Source of the DNA: Rhodospirillales bacterium
GTDB lineage: Bacteria > Pseudomonadota > Alphaproteobacteria > Rhodospirillales > 2-12-FULL-67-15
Assembly (NCBI GenBank): GCA_016872535.1
Contig: VGZQ01000002.1
Coordinates: forward strand, 80,001 to 112,168
DNA length: 32,168 nucleotides
Reading direction: 5' to 3'
Below the pieces are notes generated by a model. It saw only the letters and a program-made list of their open reading frames with translations, was not told the origin of the DNA and did not search any database. Shown here in pieces: positions 24,911 through 32,168 of the stretch (its first letter is position 1; each line of letters opens with the position of its first letter). The position numbers were made by a program, and so were the translations under genes.

Positions 24911-25960
24911 ATGGAACATTTGATCTCGCGCATTGCAACCGGGATGCGCGTGGCCGGGATCGCCGCGCTGGCCGCGATTATCGGGTGCGCGACCGCGGCG
25001 GCGAAGACCGAGCTGACCATCTACACCGCCTACGAGAACGACGACCTCAAGCCCTACAAGGCCGCGTTCGAGAAGGACAACCCCGACATCGTCATCAACT
25101 GGGTGCGCGATTCGACCGGCGTCGTCACCGCCAAAATCCTGGCCGAACGCGACAACCCGCGCGCCGACGCGGTCTGGGGCCTCGCCGTCAGCAGCATCGG
25201 CGTCCTCAAGACCCAGGGCCTTCTGGTGCCGTACGCGCCCAAGGACATCGGTTCGATTCCCGCCAAGTTCAGGGACAAGGCCGACCCGCCGTATTGGTTC
25301 GGCAACTCGGCCTGGATCGCGGCCATCGTCTACAACACGGTCGAGGGCGCGCGCCTCAAGGTTCCCAAGCCGGAAACCTGGGAGGATCTGACCAAGCCCG
25401 CCTACAAGGGCCAGGTGATCATGCCCAATCCGGTGTCCTCGGGCACCGGCTTCCTCGACGTTTCGGCCTGGCTGCAGGCCTTCGGCGAGGCCAAGGGCTG
25501 GGACTACATGACCCGCCTGCACGAGAACATCGTCCGCTACACCCATTCCGGCTCGACCCCGGCGACCTTCGCCGGCAAGGGCGAATACGTCGTCGGCATC
25601 GCCTTCGACGTGCGCGCCGCGCGCGTCAAGGAGCAGGGCGCGCCGATCGAGATCGTCTTTCCCAAGGAAGCGCTCGGCTGGGACATGAACGCCTTCGCCA
25701 TCGTCAAGGGGACCAAGAAGCTCGACGCCGCCAAGAAGCTCGCCGACTGGGCGGCCTCGCCGACGGCGATGAAGCTGTACGGCGAAACCCGCGCCGTGGT
25801 GGCGATCCCGAAATACATGACCCCGATCAAGAACCTGCCCAACGATCTCGACCAGCGGATCATGGCCAACGATTTCGACTGGGCCTCGGCCAATCGCGAC
25901 GCGATCCTCAAGGAATGGACGCGCCGCTTCGACGCCAAGTCCGAGCCGAAGAAGAACTGA
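24911..25960 (+). CDS. ABC transporter substrate-binding protein (putative 2-aminoethylphosphonate type)
   Basis: A 349-aa periplasmic binding protein of the iron/phosphonate-like extracellular solute-binding class. The leader (RVAGIAALAAIIGCATAAA) contains IIGC, so it may be a lipoprotein rather than a freely secreted protein. The mature part begins KTELTIYTAYENDDLKPYKAAFEK and includes the ligand-site segment NPVSSGTGFLDVSAWLQAFGE and VVGIAFDVRAARVKEQGAPIE. These resemble the family annotated as putative 2-aminoethylphosphonate SBP (TIGR03261). The ATG has AGGGAGG five bases upstream. The permease of the same system follows after 45 bp. The actual ligand is unproven; related proteins bind iron, thiamine or polyols. 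Confidence 0.85.
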   Translation: MEHLISRIATGMRVAGIAALAAIIGCATAAAKTELTIYTAYENDDLKPYKAAFEKDNPDIVINWVRDSTGVVTAKILAERDNPRADAVWGLAVSSIGVLKTQGLLVPYAPKDIGSIPAKFRDKADPPYWFGNSAWIAAIVYNTVEGARLKVPKPETWEDLTKPAYKGQVIMPNPVSSGTGFLDVSAWLQAFGEAKGWDYMTRLHENIVRYTHSGSTPATFAGKGEYVVGIAFDVRAARVKEQGAPIEIVFPKEALGWDMNAFAIVKGTKKLDAAKKLADWAASPTAMKLYGETRAVVAIPKYMTPIKNLPNDLDQRIMANDFDWASANRDAILKEWTRRFDAKSEPKKN

Positions 25961-26005
25961 CCCCGGTCGGGATTAGGTACGCGCGCGGACAATAACGGGA
26001 ATCCG

Positions 26006-27730
26006 GTGTCGTCGCCGCCCGCCGCCGCCCTGGGCCGTTTTTCGCCCCGGCGCGGATTGCGCCGCCGCGCGGGGCGCGACGAATGGATCGAGCGCGCCGC
26101 CCTGCTGCTGGTCGCGGCGTTCCTGGTCGCGTTCCTGGTTCTGCCGCTCTACGCGCTGCTCTCGAAGAGCGTGGCCGCGCCCGACGGGCGGTTCGTCGGC
26201 CTCGCCCATTACGCCACCTATTTCTCGACGCCGACGCTGTTCCGCTCGATTCACAACAGCCTGTTCGTCGCCGCGCTCAGCACCGCGATCACCCTCGCGC
26301 TCGCCTTCGGCTACGCCTACGCGCTGACCCACACCTGCATGCCGGGCAAGGAAGTGTTCCGGATCGTCGCGGTGATCCCGCTGTTGGCGCCGACGCTCCT
26401 GCCGGCGCTCGCGCTGGTGCACCTGTTCGGCAACAAGGGGGTCCTCAAGGATCTCCTGCTCGGCCATTCGGTCTACGGGCCGATCGGGATCGTCATGGGC
26501 ATGACCTTCGCCGTCTTCCCGCACGTGTTCATCATCGTCAACGCCGGGCTCGGCCTTTCCGACGGCCGGCTCTACGAGGCGGCGGCCGTGTGCAAGGCGG
26601 GGCGCTGGCGCGTCTTTCGCACGGTCACGCTGCCCGGCGCCAAGTACGGCCTGATCGGCGCGGCGATCGCCGGCTTCACCCATGCCTTCACCGATTTCGG
26701 CGTTCCCAAGGTGATCGGCGGCCAGTTCGACGTGCTCGCGACCGACGTCTACAAGCAGGTCATCGGCCAGCACGACTTCGAAATGGGCGCGGTGATCAGC
26801 GTCGTTCTGCTGATCCCGGCCTTGATCGCCTTCGCCATCGACCAGGCGGCGCGGCGCGGCCAGGTCGCCATGCTGACCACCCGCGCGGTGCCGTTCCAGC
26901 CGAAGCCCAACCGGATCGCCGACGCGCTCGGGTTTCTGTTCTGCGCGCTGGTGGCGGTGTGGATCGTCGGCCTGATCGTCGCCGCCGCCTTCGCCTCGGT
27001 GGTCAAGTTCTGGCCCTACGACCTGAGCCTGACCTGGGCCCATTACGAGTTCGAGCGCTACGCCGGCGGCGGCTGGCGGGCGTATCGCAACACGCTCGCG
27101 CTCGCGGCCTGGACCGCCGGCGCCGGAACCATCCTGGTGTTCTTCGGCGCCTACCTGGTCGAGAAGGGCGAGGCGTGGCCGCGCCTGCGCCGGCTGATCC
27201 AGCTGCTCGCCCTGCTGCCGCTCGCGATCCCGGGCCTGGTGCTCGGCCTCGCCTACATCTTTTTCTTCAACGCGCCGGCCAATCCGCTCGGCGGGCTCTA
27301 CGGCACGTTCGCGATCCTGGTGTTGTCGACCATGGTCCATTATTACTCGGTCACGCACCTGACCGCGTCGACCGCGCTCAAGCAGCTCGACCGCGAATTC
27401 GAGGCGGTGTCGGATTCGCTCAAGGCGCCCCGGCTCAAGACCTTCGCGCGCGTCACGGTGCCGATCAGCATGCCGGCGATCCTGGATATCTTCATGTATT
27501 TCTTCCTCAACGCGATGACGACCGTGTCGGCGGTGGTGTTTCTCTATTCGACCCACACCAATCTCGCTTCGATCGCGGTCCTCAACATGGACGACGCCGG
27601 GGAATTGGCGCCCGCCGCGGCGATGGCGATGGTGATCGTCGTCACCTCGGTCGCGGTGCGCATTCTCCATGTCGCGCTCGCGCGCGCGATCGGACGCCGC
27701 ACCCAGGCTTGGCGGGCGCGCGGCCGATGA
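26006..27730 (+). CDS. fused ABC transporter permease (putative 2-aminoethylphosphonate type)
   Basis: A 574-aa inner-membrane protein with two permease halves in one chain, each of about six TM helices. The two ATPase-contact EAA-like loops are EAAAVCKAGRWRVFRTVTLPG and AVSDSLKAPRLKTFARVTVP, each just before the last helices of its half. The architecture and sequence fit the TIGR03262-type permease that partners the preceding binding protein. The start is a GTG at 26006, with only a weak GGGA upstream. The expected ATP-binding subunit is not encoded next to it; the downstream gene overlaps its stop (ATGA) and is an oxidoreductase. Confidence 0.9.
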   Translation: MSSPPAAALGRFSPRRGLRRRAGRDEWIERAALLLVAAFLVAFLVLPLYALLSKSVAAPDGRFVGLAHYATYFSTPTLFRSIHNSLFVAALSTAITLALAFGYAYALTHTCMPGKEVFRIVAVIPLLAPTLLPALALVHLFGNKGVLKDLLLGHSVYGPIGIVMGMTFAVFPHVFIIVNAGLGLSDGRLYEAAAVCKAGRWRVFRTVTLPGAKYGLIGAAIAGFTHAFTDFGVPKVIGGQFDVLATDVYKQVIGQHDFEMGAVISVVLLIPALIAFAIDQAARRGQVAMLTTRAVPFQPKPNRIADALGFLFCALVAVWIVGLIVAAAFASVVKFWPYDLSLTWAHYEFERYAGGGWRAYRNTLALAAWTAGAGTILVFFGAYLVEKGEAWPRLRRLIQLLALLPLAIPGLVLGLAYIFFFNAPANPLGGLYGTFAILVLSTMVHYYSVTHLTASTALKQLDREFEAVSDSLKAPRLKTFARVTVPISMPAILDIFMYFFLNAMTTVSAVVFLYSTHTNLASIAVLNMDDAGELAPAAAMAMVIVVTSVAVRILHVALARAIGRRTQAWRARGR

Positions 27731-28998
27731 GCGCCGACCCGACCCGCGCCGCCGCCGGCGGCCCGACCCGGATCGCGGTGATCGGCGCCGGCATCGTCGG
27801 CGTCTGCTGCGCGCTCTATTTGCGCCGCGACGGCTACGACGTCACCCTGATCGAGCGCGAAGCGCCGGGCGACGGCGCCTCGCGCGGCAACGCCGGCGCG
27901 CTCAGCCCGGGCAGTTGCGTGCCGCTTTCCATGCCCGGCACGGCACACAAGGTGCCGGGTTGGCTGCTCGATCCGGATGGGCCGCTGACAATCCGGCCGC
28001 GCTATTTTCCGCTCGCGCTGCCGTGGCTGATCCGCTTCGCGCGCGCCGGGCGCCCGGGGCGGATCGCGGCCATCGCCGACGCGCTGCGCGCGCTCCACGG
28101 ACGCACCTTCGCCTGCTACGCGCCGCTGCTGCGCGCGGCCGGAGTCGAGGCGCTGGTGCATCGCACCGGCACCCTGGTGATCTACGAAAGCGAGGCCGCG
28201 CTGGCCGCGGCCGCGACCGAGTGGACCCTGCGGCGCGAGCGTGGCGTGCCGTGCGAGGCGATCGACGGCGACGGCCTCCGGCAACTCCTGCCCGACCTTT
28301 CCGACCGCTACCGCTGCGGGATGCTGCTGCCCGAGCATGGTTTCGTCGCCGAGCCGTATCGGTTGACGCGCGCGCTTGCCGACCATTTCGTCGCGACCGG
28401 CGGGCGCCTGGTCCGGGCGCAAGCGACCGGATGGCGTTTCGACCGACGCCGGCTCGCCGCCGTCGTCACCGACGCGGGCGAGATCGCGGCCGAGCGCGCG
28501 GTCATCGCGGGCGGGGCGTGGTCGGCGCCGCTTGCGCGCCAGGCCGGGCTGCGCGTTCCGCTCGAAAGCCAGCGCGGCTACCACGTCACCCTGCCCGAAC
28601 CCGGCATCCGACCCCGCCTGCCGGTGACCGACGCCGCCGCCAAGATTTACGCCACCCCGATGGAGGGCGGCTTGCGCGTCGCCGGCACGGTCGAGTTCGC
28701 GGGGCTCGCGGCCCCGCCCAACTGGGCGCGGGCCCGCCGGCTGGTGGACTTGGCCCGGCGGATTTTTCCCGCGGCGCGCGCCGACGGCTTCACCGAATGG
28801 ATGGGGCACCGGCCGTGCCTGCCCGATTCGCTCCCTGCCATCGGCCCGGTGCCCGCCTATCCCGACGTTCTCTGCGCCTTCGGCCACGGCCATAACGGCA
28901 TGACCAGCGGCCCGGTCACCGGCAGCCTGATCGCCGACCTGATCGCCGGCCGCGATCCCGGCTTCGATCTGCGGCCGTACCGGCCGGACCGGTTTTAG
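27727..28998 (+). CDS. DadA-like FAD-dependent amino-acid oxidoreductase
   Basis: A 423-aa flavoprotein of the DAO superfamily, closest in layout to D-amino-acid dehydrogenases. The dinucleotide fold IAVIGAGIVGVCCALYLRRDG has the GxGxxG at 20-25 and Glu43 in LIERE to hold the ribose. Further motifs are SRGNAGALSPGS, RCGMLLPEHGFVAEPYRL, VIAGGAWSAPLA, QRGYHV and the C-terminal FGHGHNGMTSGPVTG, where the flavin is closed in. Its ATG overlaps the permease stop (ATGA), so it is translated with the transporter. This suggests that the imported compound, or an amine derived from it, is oxidised; the substrate is not defined. Oxidoreductases of this superfamily are known beside aminoethylphosphonate transporters, but this one looks DadA-like. 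Confidence 0.9.
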   Translation: MSADPTRAAAGGPTRIAVIGAGIVGVCCALYLRRDGYDVTLIEREAPGDGASRGNAGALSPGSCVPLSMPGTAHKVPGWLLDPDGPLTIRPRYFPLALPWLIRFARAGRPGRIAAIADALRALHGRTFACYAPLLRAAGVEALVHRTGTLVIYESEAALAAAATEWTLRRERGVPCEAIDGDGLRQLLPDLSDRYRCGMLLPEHGFVAEPYRLTRALADHFVATGGRLVRAQATGWRFDRRRLAAVVTDAGEIAAERAVIAGGAWSAPLARQAGLRVPLESQRGYHVTLPEPGIRPRLPVTDAAAKIYATPMEGGLRVAGTVEFAGLAAPPNWARARRLVDLARRIFPAARADGFTEWMGHRPCLPDSLPAIGPVPAYPDVLCAFGHGHNGMTSGPVTGSLIADLIAGRDPGFDLRPYRPDRF

Positions 28999-29006
28999 GT
29001 TCGGGC

Positions 29007-29855
29007 GTGGCCGTCGACCCCGCCATCGTCGCGCTGGTTCTGCTGGCGGCCTTGATGCACGCCGGCTGGAACGCGGTCGTCAAGATGGGCAACGACCGGC
29101 TGCTGGCGCTGCTGCTGGTCAAGGCGCCGACCATGCTGGTCGCGGCGGCGACCCTCGCCGTCGTCGGCCCGCCGGCGCCAGCCTCCTGGCCGTACCTGCT
29201 CGTCTCGACCGTCATCTCGATGGCGTATTTCTATTTTCTGGTCCGCGCCTATCACGCCGGCGACTTGGGTCTCGCCTATCCGGTCGCGCGTGGCTCGGCC
29301 CCGGTCGTTACCCTGCTGCTATCGTTCCTCATCGCCGGCGAGCGGCCGACGCTTGCCGGCGCGGCCGGCGTGCTGATCGTTTCCGCCGGAATCATCGCGC
29401 TCGGCTGGCAGCGGAACGCCGGTCGCCAGCACGCCGCGACCGTGGCGTGGGCGATGGCGGTCGGGCTGACCATCGCCGGCTACACGATCAGCGACGGCAT
29501 CGGCGGGCGGCTTTCGGGCAATCCGATCGGTTACGCGGCCGCGCTCAACCTCATGACCGGCCTAGTCATCACCGTCGCCGCGTTTGCCGCGCGGCGCGGG
29601 GCGGCGCTGGACGCGCTGCGTTTCGGCTGGCGCAAGGGTCTCGGCGGCGGCCTGCTGATGTTCGGCGGCTACGCCATCGTCATTTACGCCATGACGCTCG
29701 CGCCGATGGCCTCCATCGCCGCGCTCAGGGAAACCAGCGTCATCTTCGCCGCCCTGATCGGCAGCTTCGTCCTGCGCGAGAAACACGGCGCGCGACGCAT
29801 CGCCGCCTCGACGGTGGTCGCGGTCGGCATCGTCGTCCTGCTCGGCGGATTCTGA
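29007..29855 (+). CDS. EamA/DMT-family membrane transporter
   Basis: A 282-aa inner-membrane protein with about ten TM helices arranged as two EamA repeats. It begins VDPAIVALVLLAALMHAGWNAVVK and includes the conserved AYPVARGSAPVVTLLLSFLIAGERP in the first repeat and ALRETSVIFAALIGSFVLREK in the second. These transporters usually export or import amino acids, nucleosides or small metabolites. The GTG start at 29007 is 8 bp after the oxidoreductase stop and lacks a clear ribosome site, so it is probably coupled to the upstream genes. The substrate is unknown. Confidence 0.92.
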   Translation: MAVDPAIVALVLLAALMHAGWNAVVKMGNDRLLALLLVKAPTMLVAAATLAVVGPPAPASWPYLLVSTVISMAYFYFLVRAYHAGDLGLAYPVARGSAPVVTLLLSFLIAGERPTLAGAAGVLIVSAGIIALGWQRNAGRQHAATVAWAMAVGLTIAGYTISDGIGGRLSGNPIGYAAALNLMTGLVITVAAFAARRGAALDALRFGWRKGLGGGLLMFGGYAIVIYAMTLAPMASIAALRETSVIFAALIGSFVLREKHGARRIAASTVVAVGIVVLLGGF

Positions 29856-29893
29856 ATGTTCCCGCGATCGAGATAAACGGCTATAACGCGCCC

Positions 29894-30622
29894 ATGGCCC
29901 CTGCCGCCCTGATCTTCGACGTGGACGAGACCCTCGCCGAAACCGAGGAGCTGCACCGGGTTTCGTTCAACGACATCTTCCGCGCCTTCGGCCTTCCCTG
30001 GGAGTGGGATCGGGAACTCTACCGGGAACTCCTCAAAACCGGCGGCGGGCGCGAGCGGATGACTCATTACATGCGGATCCGCAAGGTGGGCCCGGCCGAC
30101 GAACGCGAGGCCGCCGAACTGGCCAAACGCCTGCACGCGGCCAAGACCGAGTTGTACCAAAAGCTGCTCGCCGGTCGGCCGCCTGCCGTCCGGCCCGGCG
30201 TCAAGCGCCTGATCGGCGAGGCGCGCGACGCGGGCGTTAGGCTCGCCATCGCCACCACGTCGGCGCGCGGCAACGTGCTGGCGCTGCTCAAGGGATCGTT
30301 CGGCGCGGACTCCCCCGATTGGTTCGCCGCCATCGCCGCCGGCGAGGACGCGGACGCCAAAAAGCCCGATCCCACCGTCTATCGCATGGCCCTCGAACGC
30401 CTGAAGCTGCCGCCGCAGGCCTGCGTCGCCATCGAAGATTCGCTGATCGGTCTTCATGCGGCAACGGCCGCCGGGATCGCGGCGGTGGTGGCGCCGTCAC
30501 GCTGGACGGACGAGCGGGATTTCCCCGGCGCGCTCGCCGTCGCCCGCGATCTCGACCACGGGCCGGACGGCACGCCGGTCACGCTGGCGCGGATTCGCGG
30601 CTGGATGGACGGAAAGCGTTGA
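29894..30622 (+). CDS. CbbY-like HAD-family hydrolase
   Basis: A 242-aa cytosolic phosphatase or phosphoglucomutase-like HAD protein. HAD motif 1 is IFDVDETLAETE, with nucleophile Asp9 and acid/base Asp11. The usual Gly after the second Asp (DVDGT) is Glu here. Motif 2 is ATTSARGNV, motif 3 Lys lies in DAKKPDPTVY, and motif 4 is AIEDSLIGLHAA. A helical cap (about 20-90) fits the CbbY group. The substrate is unknown: sugar phosphates in CbbY, phosphonoacetaldehyde in the related PhnX group, but the PhnX-specific cap lysine cannot be identified here. It follows the EamA gene by 38 bp. Its stop overlaps the next promoter. Confidence 0.87.
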   Translation: MAPAALIFDVDETLAETEELHRVSFNDIFRAFGLPWEWDRELYRELLKTGGGRERMTHYMRIRKVGPADEREAAELAKRLHAAKTELYQKLLAGRPPAVRPGVKRLIGEARDAGVRLAIATTSARGNVLALLKGSFGADSPDWFAAIAAGEDADAKKPDPTVYRMALERLKLPPQACVAIEDSLIGLHAATAAGIAAVVAPSRWTDERDFPGALAVARDLDHGPDGTPVTLARIRGWMDGKR

Positions 30623-30647
30623 CGGCCGCGCGCGTAGTTCCTTTAAT
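30619..30647 (+). promoter_or_regulatory. strong sigma70-type promoter for the TauA-like gene
   Basis: TTGACG (30619-30624) and TTTAAT (30642-30647) are exactly 17 bp apart, each matching five of six consensus bases. The -35 overlaps the stop codon of the HAD gene. Transcription would begin about 20 bases before the ATG at 30674, with AAGGAGG in the leader. It is the best promoter in the window. Confidence 0.62.
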
Positions 30648-30673
30648 CGGTATGCAACCGTAAGGAGGCGCGC

Positions 30674-31717
30674 ATGAAGGCATTCTTTCGCGTCGTCGCG
30701 GCGTGCGTCGTTGCCGCGCTGTCGGTTGTGCCTGCGCCCGCGCGGAGCCAGGACAAAACCGTTTCGATCAGCTATGTGCCTGTCACCGCCCCCTGGCTGT
30801 TCGCGTTGGGCAGCGGCGCCTTCTCGCGCGAAACCGGATACACGATCTCCTGGTTCCCCTATGAGACCGGCGCGGGGTCGATGGATGCCTTGCACCAGGG
30901 CAAGGTGCAGATCGCCTATTCCGGCTCCACCCAAATCACGGTCGTCATGAGCAAGGGTGCGGAAGAGGATCTATTTTGGATCGCCAAGGAAACCGACATC
31001 ACCGAAGGCCTGGTGGTCCACAGCCGGAGCGGGATCGAGGAACCGCGGCAACTTCGCGGCAAGCGAATCGCGACGCCGTTCTGGTCGACCCATCATTTTC
31101 ACCTGTTGTTCGCCCTGGACCAGTTCAATATTACCGAGAACGAGATCGACATCTACGACATGAGACCCAGCGAAATTCTCGCCGCCTGGAGGACAGGCGG
31201 TATTGACGCCGCGTATATCGGCATACCGACCCTCGATCGGTTGTTGTCGTCGGGGAGGGTTCTGGTGTGGTCCGGCTGGCTCAATCGCTGGGGAAAACCG
31301 ACCTTCGACGGATTTGTCGTCCGACGCGACTGGAGCACGGCGAACCCGGAGTTCATGCGCGGGTTCGTGAAGGTGCTCGACGCCGTCAACCGAAACTACG
31401 CCGCCAACGCCGACCGCTGGACCGGCGATTCTCGCGAAATCCAGACCATCGTCAAATTTCTCGGCCCGCATTCGAACGTCGTCACGTCGCTGAAGATGAT
31501 CAAAATTCCGACCCTCGAGGAACAACTGTCGATCGCCTGGTTGGGCGGCGGCGGCGTCGGGGGCGCGGCCAAGACGCTGCAGGCGACCGCGCAATATCTC
31601 GACCGCTTCGGCATGGTCGAAAAGGTGCTGCCCGATTACAGCCCCTATATCACCGATCGCTGGGCCAAGGCCGCCCTGCAGGCGCGGCAGGACGCGGCCG
31701 GCGCCCCGCGGCGCTAG
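30674..31717 (+). CDS. tauA: TauA-like ABC transporter substrate-binding protein
   Basis: A 347-aa periplasmic binding protein of the NMT1/THI5-like class. The signal peptide is KAFFRVVAACVVAALSVVPAPARS, cut before QDKTVS. Segments closely parallel E. coli TauA: GALFSRE-like start of the mature domain, DALHQGKVQIAYSGSTQITV, LRGKRIATPFWSTHHFHLLFAL, ILAAWRTGGIDAAYIGIP, GKPTFDGFVVRRD and the end PDYSPYITDRW. It is therefore likely to bind taurine or a related small sulfonate, although ligand residues cannot be verified here. AAGGAGG lies seven bases before the ATG. No cognate ATPase or permease follows; the next gene is convergent, so the transporter partners must be encoded elsewhere. The TAG shares the palindrome CTAG with the opposing gene's stop. 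Confidence 0.85.
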   Translation: MKAFFRVVAACVVAALSVVPAPARSQDKTVSISYVPVTAPWLFALGSGAFSRETGYTISWFPYETGAGSMDALHQGKVQIAYSGSTQITVVMSKGAEEDLFWIAKETDITEGLVVHSRSGIEEPRQLRGKRIATPFWSTHHFHLLFALDQFNITENEIDIYDMRPSEILAAWRTGGIDAAYIGIPTLDRLLSSGRVLVWSGWLNRWGKPTFDGFVVRRDWSTANPEFMRGFVKVLDAVNRNYAANADRWTGDSREIQTIVKFLGPHSNVVTSLKMIKIPTLEEQLSIAWLGGGGVGGAAKTLQATAQYLDRFGMVEKVLPDYSPYITDRWAKAALQARQDAAGAPRR

Positions 31718-32168
31718 GAGCGTGATTTCTTCGCATCGGGGAAGAAAAGCTGCCGGCCGTCGAGCTTGAAGGAGGCGATCGCCGCCTGGCCCTCGGCCGA
31801 GATCAGCCAATCGACGAACGCGCTCGCGTCCTTGGCCTTGACGTGCGGGTGCTTGGCCGGGTTGACGGCCATGACGCCGTAGGGGTTGAACAGCGCCGGA
31901 TCGCCCTCGACCACGATCGTCATGTCCGCCTTGTTCTTGAAGCCGATCCAGGTGCCGCGATCGGCCAGCGCGTAGGCGCCCATGCCAGCCGCCGTGTTCA
32001 GCGTCGCGCCCATGCCCGAGCCGGTCGAGCGGTACCAGGCCGCGCCCTTCGGATCGACCTTGGCCTGGTGCCAGATTTCCAGTTCCGCCTGATGGGTGCC
32101 GCTGTTGTCGCCGCGCGAGGCGAACGGCGCCTTGGCCTCGGCGATCTTCTTGAAGGCGGCAGCCGCGT
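31714..32168 (-). CDS. tupA: TupA-like tungstate/molybdate-type substrate-binding protein (C-terminal part)
   Basis: The C-terminal 150 or so residues of a periplasmic anion-binding protein; the start lies beyond the window. The visible frame contains FASRGDNSGTHQAELEIW, the signature of TupA/WtpA-type tungstate-binding proteins, then STGSGMGATLNTAAGMGAYALADRGTW and VEGDPALFNPYGVMAVNP, all family-typical. The protein ends FKLDGRQLFFPDAKKSRS. Tungstate uptake would serve tungsten- or molybdenum-cofactor enzymes. The permease and ATPase (TupB, TupC) would be expected outside the window. Its stop shares CTAG with the TauA-like gene's stop. Confidence 0.85.
   Translation of the reverse strand, partial: AAAAFKKIAEAKAPFASRGDNSGTHQAELEIWHQAKVDPKGAAWYRSTGSGMGATLNTAAGMGAYALADRGTWIGFKNKADMTIVVEGDPALFNPYGVMAVNPAKHPHVKAKDASAFVDWLISAEGQAAIASFKLDGRQLFFPDAKKSRS

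Noticed and set aside
25973-27670. 565-codon antisense frame opposite the permease
   Set aside because: Highly charged Arg/Asp/His/Gly shadow of hydrophobic codons; the plus strand is a clear two-part permease.
1-32168. CRISPR arrays, insertion sequences, retrons, rRNA
   Set aside because: No regularly spaced direct repeats, transposase or reverse-transcriptase motifs, or rRNA sequence recognised.

Overview
The window looks like a GC-rich alphaproteobacterial chromosome, probably Rhodospirillales-like. Pointers are a CcmG-CcmH-CcmI cytochrome c maturation block, an ETF-ubiquinone oxidoreductase, a secreted TPR protein directly upstream of ispE, an EamA exporter, and a putative 2-aminoethylphosphonate-type ABC transporter. 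Assignment is by gene content and composition only; no 16S rRNA or complete marker set is present.

Layout. 1-2607 (+): 3' end of ccmG, then ccmH, ccmI and a small secreted protein, all with overlapping or abutting codons. 2695-3900 (+): pgk, convergent with a two-TM chemoreceptor-like protein (3908-5815, -) whose signalling tip is degenerate. 6050-14241 (-): a visibly less GC-rich block, apparently one transcription direction. In transcription order it holds a ferric-reductase-type flavohaem membrane oxidoreductase, a 27-aa TM microprotein, a 62-aa protein, a tandem universal stress protein, a P-type cation ATPase, a possible 75-codon linker ORF, and a fused acyl-AMP ligase/carrier domain/PlsC acyltransferase. 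An accessory FtsH (14662-16515, -) lies immediately upstream. Together these suggest an accessory stress or energy-limitation module acting on redox state, ion gradients, lipid repair and membrane-protein quality control. This is the most interesting part of the window.

16588-18903 (+): three small genes and an amidase. 19177-20829 (+): ETF-QO, followed by a REP-like double palindrome. 20923-21246 (-): a DsrC/TusE-family protein missing the C-terminal cysteine, divergent from the TPR protein (21367-23112, predicted leaderless) and ispE. Then sodC (-), tRNA-Gln(UUG) (+), and an apparent run of transport and catabolic genes (+): phosphonate-type SBP, fused permease, DadA-like oxidoreductase, EamA exporter, HAD hydrolase. 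A TauA-like SBP follows under its own good promoter. The window ends inside a TupA-like tungstate-binding protein (-).

No CRISPR array, insertion sequence, integrase or rRNA was seen. No gene-free stretch exceeds 300 bases; the longest (18904-19176, 5816-6049, 8705-8924) are described in the entries. All calls were made by eye from translated motifs without database searches.
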